Positions 1-7,362 of a stretch of 23,205 nt of DNA are shown one piece after another. The notes beneath the pieces are model-generated. The model searched no databases and was not told where the DNA came from. It saw only the letters and a program-made list of their open reading frames with translations. The translations under genes and the position numbers were made by a program. The DNA comes from Aalborgiella sp043769295 (GTDB lineage Bacteria; Pseudomonadota; Gammaproteobacteria; Burkholderiales; Burkholderiaceae_C), in contig JAYVJL010000041.1 of assembly GCA_043769295.1 (NCBI GenBank), forward strand, positions 1 through 23,205. The letters run 5' to 3'. How positions within the stretch are numbered: the first letter of the stretch is position 1; each line of letters opens with the position of its first letter.

Positions 1-80
1 CGCTGCGCCGCGCGTTCAAAACCGCCTTCTTCCACAATGGCGGCCAGGCATTCAAGGGCGTCGGGGTCAAATGTACTCAT
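1..80 (-). CDS. LysR-family transcriptional regulator, N-terminal fragment
   Basis: Only the first 26 codons are inside the window; the gene runs off the left edge. The reading begins at ATG 80-78 and gives MSTFDPDALECLAAIVEEGG followed by FERAAQ. This is the first helix and start of the winged helix-turn-helix of a LysR-type regulator, most like the ArgP/IciA branch, which typically opens with a DxxALxxLAAVVEEGSFExAA pattern. It is divergent from dadA with 197 bp between the starts, so it could regulate dadA, but LysR regulators of this branch more often control an amino-acid exporter on their other side. The family call is fairly safe; the subfamily is a guess from 26 residues. Confidence 0.75.
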   Translation of the reverse strand, partial: MSTFDPDALECLAAIVEEGGFERAAQ

Positions 81-246
81 GGATGTGACTATTTTTGGAG
101 ACTTTTTGAAAAGATTCTGAAAGCGTTGCTCTATTAGTAATCTTGATATTTTTGCTGATAGTTTAATGTCGCTTCTATTTGCTGGCAACTTCGCGCACAC
201 TTGTATCAGTTAAAACCACAGGGTATAAGACGGGCAATAAGCAAGT

Positions 247-290
247 ATGAAAGTTGTAGCATGAAAGTCATCGACATATGAAAGTCATCG
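247..290 (+). promoter_or_regulatory. Triplicated start-codon region of dadA with two nested mini-ORFs
   Basis: ATGAAAGT occurs three times, at 247, 261 and 278, and the last two share the 13-mer ATGAAAGTCATCG. The first ATG reads MKVVA and stops at TGA 262-264, which overlaps the second ATG at 261. The second reads MKVIDI and stops at TGA 279-281, which overlaps the dadA ATG at 278. Both overlaps have the ATGA form typical of translational coupling. No convincing Shine-Dalgarno precedes 278. The pattern is directly visible; any role in re-initiation is inference. Confidence 0.6.
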
Positions 291-1657
291 TTCTAGGGGC
301 AGGCATCATCGGCATCAGCACCGCCTGGCATTTGCTGGAGCAGGGTCACGAAGTCACTGTGGTGGACCGCCAGCCGGACGCGGCGCTGGAGACCAGCTTT
401 GCCAACGCCGCACAAATCTCGGTCAGCTACTGCGAGCCTTGGGCCAACAAAGACGCACCGCTCAAAGCGCTGAAATGGATGTTCAGCGACCAGGCGCCCT
501 TGCTGTTTCGCCCGCAATTGCCCACTTTCGGCCCGACCGCCAAATTTGGCGGCGGCTGGTTGCAATGGCGCTGGGGGCTGCAGTTTCTAAGCCAGTGCAA
601 CGACGCCGCCTTTGAGCGCAATGTGCAACAAATCGTCGCTTTGGGTGCTTACAGCCACACCGCGTTGAAGGACGTGGTCGTAGCCACCGGCATCAGCTAC
701 AACCGCCTGGAATGCGGGATTGCCCACTATTTTACCGACCAGCATGCGTTTGATTCTGCGGGCGAGGCGGCTGTGCTGATGCAAAAGTACGGCGTGAAGC
801 GCCAGGTGGTCAGCAAAGCGGCGCTGCTCAAGATCGAACCCGCGCTGACCGCCTTTGCCGACCAGATCGTCGGCGGCACCTATACCGCCAGCGACGAAAG
901 CGGCGACGCCCGCGTTTTCACCCAGGAGTTAGCCCGACTGTGCTACGCACGCGGCGCAGAATTTTTGTTTGGACATGATGTTGTTGGATTGAACAAGCGG
1001 GGAAATGCTATTGAATCAGTAGCAGTTCAGGCAATAAATACGCCGGCTAAAGATGAAAATAAGGCTGAAAATGCAAAAAATGAGATCAAAACACTGACTG
1101 CAGACGCCTACGTCGTCGCCTGCGGCTCCTACAGCGCACCGCTGTTGCGCACCGTGGGTGTGGATTTGCCGATCTACCCAGGCAAAGGCTACAGTGCTAC
1201 CTTCAAAATCTTGAAACCCGAGCTGGCACCTAAAGTGTCGGTGATTGACGACCAGGTCAAATGCGCTTTCAGCCGCCTGGGCGACGAACTGCGGGTGGCT
1301 GGTACGATTGAAGTCGGTGGCTACGACACCTCCTTAAGCAGCCCCCTGGCGCAAGCCCGCTGCCAGATGCTGGCCAAGCGTGTCGAAACGGTGCTGCCCG
1401 GCGTGTGCGACACGCGGACGCAGGAAGAGGGCGGTTCACCGCATTTCTGGACCGGCCTGCGCCCCGCCACACCCACCAACATCCCCTTTATCGGCAAAAC
1501 CAAAGTCGGCAAACTTTGGGTCAACGCCGGCCACGGCACGCTGGGCTGGACGCACGGGGCGGGTTCGGGCAAGGCGATTGCAGAGTTGATCAGCGGTAAA
1601 AGCCCTGAAATTGCCCACGGCACAGCAGGGCATCAGTTCAGGTTTTACGGGTTTTGA
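278..1657 (+). CDS. dadA: D-amino acid dehydrogenase (FAD-dependent, DadA family)
   Basis: The 459-residue protein opens with the Rossmann motif VIVLGAGIIGISTAWHLLEQ (GxGxxG at residues 7-12) and an acidic end of the second strand (VVDRQ), which bind FAD. Further DadA signatures are PLLFRPQ, CGIAHYF and the C-terminal block NAGHGTLGWTHGAGSGKAIA. Family enzymes oxidatively deaminate D-amino acids (classically D-alanine) to 2-oxo acids and pass electrons to the membrane respiratory chain. The usual length is about 415-435 residues. The excess lies at residues 244-271, where a dispersed repeat (1007-1050) and an Asn/Lys/Glu-rich stretch (DENKAENAKNEIK) interrupt the substrate-domain strands just before the conserved VVACGSYS. 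The frame is kept, so the protein is probably functional. Start chosen at 278 because it directly precedes the FAD motif. Confidence 0.9.
   Translation: MKVIVLGAGIIGISTAWHLLEQGHEVTVVDRQPDAALETSFANAAQISVSYCEPWANKDAPLKALKWMFSDQAPLLFRPQLPTFGPTAKFGGGWLQWRWGLQFLSQCNDAAFERNVQQIVALGAYSHTALKDVVVATGISYNRLECGIAHYFTDQHAFDSAGEAAVLMQKYGVKRQVVSKAALLKIEPALTAFADQIVGGTYTASDESGDARVFTQELARLCYARGAEFLFGHDVVGLNKRGNAIESVAVQAINTPAKDENKAENAKNEIKTLTADAYVVACGSYSAPLLRTVGVDLPIYPGKGYSATFKILKPELAPKVSVIDDQVKCAFSRLGDELRVAGTIEVGGYDTSLSSPLAQARCQMLAKRVETVLPGVCDTRTQEEGGSPHFWTGLRPATPTNIPFIGKTKVGKLWVNAGHGTLGWTHGAGSGKAIAELISGKSPEIAHGTAGHQFRFYGF
1007..1050 (+). repeat. Dispersed repeat copy R1, inside dadA
   Basis: The stretch carries the exact core GGCAATAAATACGCCGG found in several intergenic copies, preceded by the same degenerate flank (TAGCAGTTCAG against TAGCTGCTTAG elsewhere). 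It lies within the dadA reading frame and encodes about AVQAINTPAK. Its plus-strand orientation is antisense to the usual relation between this repeat and the preceding gene. Confidence 0.8.
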
Positions 1658-1676
1658 TTCAAAATCCAGTTTGAAT

Positions 1677-1733
1677 TGCTATATATTTAGTAGCTAATTA
1701 GGCAATAATTACGCCGGTTAGGTGCCAATTTGA
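1677..1733 (+). repeat. Dispersed repeat copy R2, between dadA and the amidase gene
   Basis: A degenerate copy with core GGCAATAATTACGCCGG and flank TAGTAGCTAATTA. Dyad AATTACGCC / TGCCAATTT is only partial here. It starts about 20 bp after the dadA stop and ends about 9 bp before the amidase stop codon, which is on the minus strand. Relative to the amidase it has the same orientation as the copies behind the toxin genes. Confidence 0.7.
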
Positions 1734-1741
1734 CCCCCAAT

Positions 1742-3190
1742 TTACAGATGCGGCTTCATTTGCAGCACATCCTGCGCGACCTGCTCGTACGCGTGCGCCA
1801 GCTGGAGCAGCGCCCAGTCGCCGCGTGGTTTGCCTATCAACTGCATGCCCATTGGTAGGCCCGCCGCGTTAAAGCCGACCGGTACGCTGATGCTCGGCAA
1901 CCCCGCCAGCGTGGGCAAAATCACCACTTCCATCCAGCGGTGGTAGGTGTCCATCTGGCGGTCCGCTATTGCAGAAGGCCAGCGTTTCGTCACGTCAAAC
2001 GGCCACACCTGCGCGGTGGGGAGGGCTAAAAAGTCAACCTTGTCAAAGAGTTGCAGCAACTGCTGGTAGAGCTGCGTGCGGGTGGTGCTGGCGCTGAGCA
2101 GCTCGCTGCCGGTGAGCGTGCTGGCTTGGTCCACCTCCCACAGCGCCTCGGGTTTCATCTGCTCACGGTTTTTGGGTTGAAGCAAGAAGGGCGCGAGGCG
2201 AGAGGCCACCAAGGCACGCCGCCAGACCAGCCAGCAGTCCCACACGCGCTCGGGGGGCATGCCCAAAGTGACCGGCTCGACGTGGCAACCCGTTGATTCC
2301 AAACGCTTTAGACCGCTTTCGCAGACGTCCAAAATACCCGGTTCCATGGCCAGATAGCCGTTTAAATCACCCAGCCAGCCGATTTTGAGGCCTTTTTTGT
2401 GACTTTTTTGGTCAGCATCCAGTGAAGCGTTGAACTGTGATCCGTCTTCGGCGATGGACAGCGGTGCGCGTGCGTCCCAGCCGGATTGAATCGCCAGCAG
2501 CTTCGCCACATCGCGCACGCAGCGGCCCATCGGACCTTCGGTGCCGAGCTGGTTGATCCACACGTCCTGCGCCGGCCACATGGGTACGCGGCCCTGGCTG
2601 GGGCGCATGCCGAAGATGTTGTTCCAGCCGGCAGGGTTGCGCAGGCTGCCCATGAAGTCGCTGCCATCGGCCACGGCCAGCATGCGCGTCGCCAAAGCCA
2701 CCGCCGCGCCGCCTGAGCTTCCGCCAGCGGTTTTGGTGGGGTCAAAGGCATTACCGGTCGCTCCAAACACCGTGTTGAAGGTGTGGGAACCGAGGCCAAA
2801 CTCCGGCACATTGGTTTTGCCGATGACGATGCAGCCCGCCGCCTTCATGCGCTGCACCATCAGGCCATCTTCTTTAGGGATGAAGTTTTTCAGGAGTGGG
2901 CTGCCCATGGTGGTGGCGATGCCGGCTGTGGGTGCGAGGTCCTTGACCGCCTGCGGGATGCCGTGCAGCCAGCCCATGGATTCGCCGCGCTGTAACTGGG
3001 CGTCGCGCTCGGCGGCCTGGTTCAGCAAGATATGCGTATCTACGCGGCTGACGATGGCGTTGAAACTGGGGTTGACAGCGTCAATGCGGTCCAGCGTGGC
3101 TTGCATGACTTCCACGCAAGACACTTGGCGCAGGTGGATGGCAGTGGACAGCTCAGACGCGGTCCAAGAGGTGATGGCATGGTTGGGCAT
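1742..3190 (-). CDS. Amidase (amidase-signature family)
   Basis: Counting from ATG 3190, the 482-residue protein has the complete Ser-cisSer-Lys triad: Lys83 in AVKDLAPTAG, Ser158 in the Gly/Ser loop TAGGSSGG, and Ser182 in ADGSDFMGSLRNPA. The spacings of 75 and 24 residues equal those of fatty-acid amide hydrolase. Family members hydrolyse carboxamides to acid and ammonia, and the GatA subunit of the tRNA amidotransferase shares the fold. No gatB or gatC is adjacent, so a stand-alone catabolic or detoxifying amidase is likelier; the substrate cannot be read from sequence. An in-frame ATG lies nine codons upstream (3217), and neither start has a clear Shine-Dalgarno. 3190 was preferred because MPNHAITSWTASEL matches the usual amidase N-terminus. 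The gene converges on dadA. Confidence 0.88.
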   Translation of the reverse strand: MPNHAITSWTASELSTAIHLRQVSCVEVMQATLDRIDAVNPSFNAIVSRVDTHILLNQAAERDAQLQRGESMGWLHGIPQAVKDLAPTAGIATTMGSPLLKNFIPKEDGLMVQRMKAAGCIVIGKTNVPEFGLGSHTFNTVFGATGNAFDPTKTAGGSSGGAAVALATRMLAVADGSDFMGSLRNPAGWNNIFGMRPSQGRVPMWPAQDVWINQLGTEGPMGRCVRDVAKLLAIQSGWDARAPLSIAEDGSQFNASLDADQKSHKKGLKIGWLGDLNGYLAMEPGILDVCESGLKRLESTGCHVEPVTLGMPPERVWDCWLVWRRALVASRLAPFLLQPKNREQMKPEALWEVDQASTLTGSELLSASTTRTQLYQQLLQLFDKVDFLALPTAQVWPFDVTKRWPSAIADRQMDTYHRWMEVVILPTLAGLPSISVPVGFNAAGLPMGMQLIGKPRGDWALLQLAHAYEQVAQDVLQMKPHL

Positions 3191-3306
3191 GTTGACGATT
3201 TTGCACGAATGCCACATGCTTTTGTCACATCTAAAAGTAACTGTCTATATGTTGCTGTCTGGAGTGGTCGTGTTTGCTCTACCTTTTGACGCGAATCCTT
3301 CTGGGC

Positions 3307-3579
3307 CTAATCCGCAATTCCTTTAAATTTTACAAACTGAGTTTGCGTGGCATCATAGTCAGAAGGTGCTTTACTACTTAGTTGTACAGGCTTCGGAACT
3401 GGCTTGGTTTGCTGAGGCACGGATTCAACATTCAACAAGAAAGCAGATTCAGGAAAGACCAACAATACGGCCATAAGAAATATCAAGATGATGGACAAAA
3501 GTATGGCCATCAACGCACCCAGGAGGCTCCGCAGCGCGGCACGCTGGATGGGCTTGAAATGTGGGAAATGAATGTGCAT
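3307..3579 (-). CDS. Small single-pass membrane protein, unknown function
   Basis: I do not recognise this protein. From ATG 3579 it has about 90 residues: a basic, His-rich N-terminus (MHIHFPHFKPIQRAALR), one strong hydrophobic helix (about residues 19-47, LLGALMAILLSIILIFLMAV) and a polar tail with PVPKPVQL. A cytoplasmic N-terminus with the tail in the periplasm is expected from the positive-inside rule. The frame is open upstream to a TTG at 3663 with another ATG at 3615, but neither has a better ribosome site. It is the last gene of a minus-strand run of exported proteins (3307-5765), separated by 159 bp from the preceding gene, so membership in the same operon is likely but not certain. 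Confidence 0.5.
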   Translation of the reverse strand: MHIHFPHFKPIQRAALRSLLGALMAILLSIILIFLMAVLLVFPESAFLLNVESVPQQTKPVPKPVQLSSKAPSDYDATQTQFVKFKGIAD

Positions 3580-3738
3580 GACAACCGTGCCTGATGTGTT
3601 GGTGTGATAGTGCATCGTCGTTAGTAGATGGTCATTAGATCCTGATTTCAGGATCGCATGCAAACGCAGTGATGAAGGAAGTAAGCAAGAATTTCCAAGT
3701 CAATGCATGTGCGATTTAGTGAAAAAAGGTATGTAAAC

Positions 3739-4128
3739 CTACTGTTTGACCTGTCGGAAGAATAAATATTCTCCCCTTCCCATTTCGGGGGTGATTAAAT
3801 ATCCGGTGCATGTATTGTTTGCACATCGGACATCAACGACGCGCGGCCAAATGGTTGCAGCCGTCGGAAAGCCTGGCATGTATTGAGGAGCATGCCATAC
3901 CCCGAAATCAGCTACGGGGTCTGCTTTTTCCATTCCTGAGGCATCTTGTGAGCCACTCCCAAAAAGCATCCGCTCGATTTTCACGCCTGGAATGCTGGCC
4001 AGTGGTATGTTTTGAGTCATGGCCAAGCTCAGGCGCACTGCAGGCCCGACTTTATTGTCGAGAGTTTCGGCTTGCGAGGCTGCAACACCAAGACTAAGCG
4101 TCAGGAGTATGAATGACATCTTGATCAT
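3739..4128 (-). CDS. Secreted protein of unknown function
   Basis: About 129 residues. The N-terminus is a Sec signal peptide (MIKMSFILLTLSLGVAASQA, likely cut after ASQA). The mature part contains a single Cys pair (VRCANNTC) near the end that could form a small disulfide loop, and it is otherwise a soluble mix without a domain I can name. ATG 4128 was chosen because AGGTG at 4139-4135 sits 6 nt upstream; ATG 4134 and GTG 4137 are in frame as well. The ribosome site overlaps the end of the preceding gene (stop 4144-4142), so the two are tightly linked in one operon and probably translationally coupled. Confidence 0.65.
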   Translation of the reverse strand: MIKMSFILLTLSLGVAASQAETLDNKVGPAVRLSLAMTQNIPLASIPGVKIERMLFGSGSQDASGMEKADPVADFGVWHAPQYMPGFPTAATIWPRVVDVRCANNTCTGYLITPEMGRGEYLFFRQVKQ

Positions 4129-4141
4129 GACCATCACCTGC

Positions 4142-4993
4142 TTAGTGTTGAACTGTGCTGACTGTCGATGAAGCTGCTGAATCCACCGTACTTCGACTTG
4201 CTAAATTTTCATCTGTGCGATAAGTATTCGTGAAGACGTCGGTACCTGCTTGGCTGCTACGCGATTCAGTCTCGAAAGCCGGAATTGCAGGTTCAGACGT
4301 GGGAGCAGGTGAAGGGGTTGCCACAACGGCAGTCGCTTGAGGCAAGGCAGGTGCTTGCTTGTAATTCGGTACAGTATTTGCAGCAATCGGCGTAACGGCT
4401 ACTGACTTGGGTGCCGGCAGCGGGGGGGCAGCCCCTACGATGGATGCTTGCAAGCCGAACGCTGCACGCCTTTCCTCTGCCGTCATCGATTGAGGACATT
4501 TAGTGCCTGTCATTTCCAGCGCTTCCCTGGCACCAACATCCATACAATCCATAGCCAGAGACGCGGCTTTCATGCCTTTGTTCCAGAGTTCACGACTCAT
4601 TTTTAAACGTTTGCAATGGTCATCTGTCCAAGTCGACCCAAAACTCAGACCAAATCCAGCACCGTTGGCGCTGGCACTTGTGCTACCCATACAGGTGTCA
4701 TTGCTGGTGGTCAACGGAGGACCGGATACGGATGGTACATTTTTGATGGTGTACTCGCCTCGGTAATCAACAATGCTGGTGGTCGAACCACTGCTGATAA
4801 TATTCGATGTTGAATTTGAATTCACATTCGCGTTGGTCGTAATGACTGACGGACTCGAGGAGTTGAAGATTATCGCTTGAGTGTTGCCTAGCGCGGATGT
4901 CGTGGCTGTACTTGACGATCCGTTAGCACTGGCTGTCTGCGCCATGACACCCACGGGCACCAGTAGCAATGCGACGGTTAAAAGCTTTTTCAT
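4142..4993 (-). CDS. Secreted Ser/Thr/Asn-rich protein with a four-cysteine domain
   Basis: 283 residues from ATG 4993, preceded by a strong GAAGGAG ribosome site; the longer TTG start at 5053 is rejected. Layout: signal peptide MKKLLTVALLLVPVGVMAQ (1-19); a Ser/Thr/Asn-rich region (20-75); a compact central domain with Cys101, Cys127, Cys150 and Cys166 (DTCMGS, DDHCKRL, AMDCMD, TKCPQ) that could form two disulfides; then a Pro/Ala-rich region (about 190-245) and a Ser/Thr-rich tail. The domain motif DTCMGSTSA...FGSTWTDDHC reminds me of uncharacterised proteins seen in phage and environmental proteobacterial genomes, but I cannot name a family. It follows the uncharged Ala/Gly-rich gene by 73 bp and precedes another secreted gene by 13 bp. 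The arrangement suggests a common extracellular structure, by inference. Confidence 0.75.
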   Translation of the reverse strand: MKKLLTVALLLVPVGVMAQTASANGSSSTATTSALGNTQAIIFNSSSPSVITTNANVNSNSTSNIISSGSTTSIVDYRGEYTIKNVPSVSGPPLTTSNDTCMGSTSASANGAGFGLSFGSTWTDDHCKRLKMSRELWNKGMKAASLAMDCMDVGAREALEMTGTKCPQSMTAEERRAAFGLQASIVGAAPPLPAPKSVAVTPIAANTVPNYKQAPALPQATAVVATPSPAPTSEPAIPAFETESRSSQAGTDVFTNTYRTDENLASRSTVDSAASSTVSTVQH

Positions 4994-5066
4994 ATCAACT
5001 CCTTCACATGTGGGGAGGGCGGCTAGCCCCCCCCATTTACAAAAGCCTATCAACTAACTGGTTGCA

Positions 5067-5765
5067 TTAGGGAGCAATAGCCGATGAACCAGCACCGGCT
5101 CCACCACTGGTGCCGCCACCATTGCTGAAGCCACCGGCATTGCCAACGCTGGCATTGATAACACCGAACGAGCCACCCATAGAACCGGCAGCTGAGTTGG
5201 CATTAGTGAAATTCACAGACCCTGCGTTGACCGCTAAAGCACTTGCGTTGTAACCAGAAGTGCTGCCAGAAGTGTTGGTCACCAAAGCAGCGCCACCGCC
5301 AGGACCTGCACCAGTCATGGCGATGTTGTTGGTAGCCGACACTGCACCACCATTGGCATTGCCAGCCACGCTACCACCAGGAGCAACTGTGAGGAAGCTG
5401 GCATTAGCATTTGAGGCCGCCACAGCTTGTGCTTGAGCTCCGCCCATTGCAGCACCATTGCCGGAGGTCATTGCCAAGCTCGAGACCGAGCCGATCGTGC
5501 TAGCGGCACCGCTAACACCCGCACTGCCCACGCTGCCGCCGGGAACTGCAGTACTACCACCCATGGCATTTGCCGTAGCAGCTGCGCCAGCGGTAGCATT
5601 ATTTGCGCTGAGTGCGGCACCCGTGCCTGCGCTGGCGGCGCTGGAAAACGTATTTGCCGCGGAACCTGTCGCTGTCATTGTTTGTGCAATAGCTGAACTG
5701 CTCAGTTGTGCAGAAGCAACACCAGCGAGGAATACTACAGCCGTAGCAAGGAGAGTTTTTTTCAT
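5067..5765 (-). CDS. Secreted Ala/Gly/Ser/Asn-rich low-complexity protein with no charged residues
   Basis: 232 residues with a clean Sec signal (MKKTLLATAVVFLAGVASA, cut before QLSSS). After the signal the chain contains no Asp, Glu, Lys, Arg, His, Cys or Trp and one Tyr. It is built from Ala, Gly, Ser, Asn, Thr and Val in irregular repeats such as GGSTAVPGGSVGSAGVSGAA, APGGSVAGNANGGAVSATNN and GGSFGVINASVGNAGG. Such composition is typical of structural, silk-like or amyloid-like extracellular proteins, but I cannot assign a family. ATG 5765 is preceded by GAAGGAAATATC. It heads the minus-strand run and faces a LuxR-type response regulator, an arrangement analogous to regulator-matrix gene pairs. 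Reality of the gene: high. Function: inference. Confidence 0.8.
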   Translation of the reverse strand: MKKTLLATAVVFLAGVASAQLSSSAIAQTMTATGSAANTFSSAASAGTGAALSANNATAGAAATANAMGGSTAVPGGSVGSAGVSGAASTIGSVSSLAMTSGNGAAMGGAQAQAVAASNANASFLTVAPGGSVAGNANGGAVSATNNIAMTGAGPGGGAALVTNTSGSTSGYNASALAVNAGSVNFTNANSAAGSMGGSFGVINASVGNAGGFSNGGGTSGGAGAGSSAIAP

Positions 5766-6122
5766 GATATTTCCTTCAATATGAACAATTCTCGGAACCG
5801 CCGAGTGCGGATCTCAAGTTTGAATGTCCGACCCGTTCGAACATCCAGCCTGAAGTGACTCTGCTTGATATTGAAGGTGACCTTGGGGGCTGTCTTCTCA
5901 ATCTCGCTTTGCCTGGCTGTAGTTTCTTTTTTTGGCGATTCGCCATCAATACCGTAAATGGGGTAACTCAACACCCCCACAGATCTACCCATTGCGTGCT
6001 CGGGTATGCGTCTCAGGGGCGGAATCTTTTTTGGCCAGCCATGACGAGCGCTTCGGCTTGGCTTCAGGCTTTGTGCGTCTCCTTTGGGTAATTAACTCGG
6101 TAGTTATAGGTCGTAATTATTG
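5766..6122 (-). other. Long leader of the secreted-protein operon
   Basis: About 350 nt lie between the proposed promoter and the first gene. The stretch contains an imperfect hairpin at 6033-6061 (outer arms GCCA/TGGC and GCC/GGC on the minus strand) and two copies of GAGACGCA on the minus strand (6080-6073 and 6015-6008). A 76-codon open frame (5992-5762, ending in an ATGA overlap with the downstream start) is present, but it has no ribosome site and an unconvincing composition. I see no confident gene here. It may be a structured regulatory leader. Confidence 0.35.
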
Positions 6123-6206
6123 TAATAAATTGTAATAAATAGCAATAGTGTGACAAAATTTGCTTGAAATACATTTCAATTTTCAATTTTTTTTCGATTT
6201 ATTGCA
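6121..6206. promoter_or_regulatory. Repeated box TGTAATAAAT between divergent genes
   Basis: TGTAATAAAT is present twice in immediate tandem (6121-6130 and 6131-6140), overlapping the proposed -10 of the secreted-protein operon. A third copy with one mismatch is inverted at 6197-6206 (ATTTATTGCA). A 10-bp period puts the tandem copies on the same DNA face, as expected for cooperative regulator binding. The neighbouring LuxR-type response regulator is the obvious candidate binder, by inference. Confidence 0.45.
6129..6156 (-). promoter_or_regulatory. Candidate promoter of the secreted-protein operon
   Basis: On the minus strand TTGTCA (6156-6151) and TACAAT (6134-6129) are separated by 16 bp; each matches the sigma-70 hexamers in five of six positions. 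It would start transcripts near 6122 and read towards the Ala/Gly-rich gene. The region is very AT-rich, so chance matches are possible. Confidence 0.4.
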
Positions 6207-6439
6207 ACGAACTGAGTGTCAACAAGAATCAAGCTTCCCTATTGGTGCAATATGGAATTCGGGCTCCACATGTGTCACAAATCCAATATCTTGGCGTCAT
6301 GGCTGATTAAAAAAATGAACATTTTTGTATTACTTATAACGAATCTGTCTGTATCAACGCGGACCAATTGCGGTAAAGTTTGAGCCAACCTCTTACAGAA
6401 ATTACATTGAGGGGTTTGTGAGAGAAAGCGGAGGTTGCT

Positions 6440-7249
6440 ATGAATCCACAAGTTTCTGCCCAGCATCTATCGGCAAATGCCCATGTTGACAAGCAGCTAC
6501 AGCAGGGCCAGTTCTCCTACCACACAAGTCCTGCCAGCTTATGGCCGGATTTTCTTCTTGGACAAGTCAGCCAACCGCTGCGGGTTCTTTTGGTGGATCA
6601 GGATGCGCGCATGCGCAATGTGGTCAGCCAGGAGCTTAGCCAAGACACCCGCATCAGCCTCCTATCGTCCGCCAGCAACCTGCGCGAAGGTAAAGCCATC
6701 ATTTCCCGCCATGAATTTGACGTTTTGCTGCTCGACTTCAATCTGGGCGATGGCATGGGTTTTGACCTCATCAAGCACATGAAAATGCACCGCCCGTCAG
6801 CCGAAGCCATTGTGATGTCGGTGATGGACGATGAAGACCACGCCATCACCGCTTTTGAGTTGGGTGCCACAGGATATTTGGTCAAAAATTCGTGGTTTGG
6901 CAACTTCTCGCAAGCCGTGCTGCAGGTGGCCAATGGCGGGGCCTTTATTTCGCCCAATCTGGCTCGCCGCCTGGTGCAAAAGCTGGCTGCGGTGCACCAC
7001 GCTAAAATACACGCCTCATCCTCGCACCACGCGATGACAAATTTGCACAGCGACAGCATCTTGTCTGTCCGTGAGAAGGAGATTCTGGAGCTGGTGGCTT
7101 CTGGTCATACCAGCCCTGAAATTGCGGCCCGCATCAGCATCAGTGGTCAAACCGTCACCACCCACATGAAGAACATTTATCGCAAACTACAGGTGCATTC
7201 ACGTGCCCAGGCCGTCATGCATGCAAAAAGCCAGGGTTTGTTGAATTAG
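6440..7249 (+). CDS. NarL/LuxR-type response regulator
   Basis: 269 residues; GGAGG lies about 6 nt before ATG 6440. An N-terminal extension of about 45 residues (Gln/His-rich) precedes a receiver domain with the acidic pair Asp53/Asp55 (LLVDQDAR), phospho-acceptor Asp99 (VLLLDFNLGDG), Ser127 in the Thr/Ser position (IVMSVMDD) and Lys149 (GYLVKNSW). A His/Ser-rich linker leads to a LuxR-type helix-turn-helix at about 207-262 (LSVREKEILELVASGHTSPE, then IAARISISGQTVTTHMKNIY). All phosphorylation residues are intact, so control by a sensor kinase is expected, but no kinase gene is adjacent, which makes it an orphan regulator in this window. It is divergent from the secreted-protein run across 674 bp and probably regulates it and itself. 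Confidence 0.88.
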   Translation: MNPQVSAQHLSANAHVDKQLQQGQFSYHTSPASLWPDFLLGQVSQPLRVLLVDQDARMRNVVSQELSQDTRISLLSSASNLREGKAIISRHEFDVLLLDFNLGDGMGFDLIKHMKMHRPSAEAIVMSVMDDEDHAITAFELGATGYLVKNSWFGNFSQAVLQVANGGAFISPNLARRLVQKLAAVHHAKIHASSSHHAMTNLHSDSILSVREKEILELVASGHTSPEIAARISISGQTVTTHMKNIYRKLQVHSRAQAVMHAKSQGLLN

Positions 7250-7297
7250 GCCCGGGTTTCATACACAGCGACCAAGTAAAATCCGCCAAACAACGAG

Positions 7298-7324
7298 GGC
7301 TTTTCGTTTGAGAAGCCTTTTTTT
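7298..7324 (+). terminator. Rho-independent terminator after the response regulator gene
   Basis: Stem GGCTTTTC (7298-7305) pairs with GAGAAGCC (7310-7317) around a 4-nt loop with one G-T pair, followed by seven T residues (7318-7324). It lies 49 bp past the response regulator stop and 39 bp before tex. Confidence 0.85.
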
Positions 7325-7362
7325 ACGTCTGTGGTTTTCAGTTCAGTAGATTCAATCCATTC

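Noticed and set aside
2541..3326. 261-codon plus-strand frame
   Set aside because: It is antisense to the amidase gene, whose catalytic motifs are all present on the other strand; no domain or ribosome site supports it.
5762..5992. 76-codon minus-strand frame overlapping the Ala/Gly-rich gene start
   Set aside because: The ATGA overlap looks like coupling, but there is no ribosome site at its ATG, no recognisable domain, and it lies in what is probably the operon leader.
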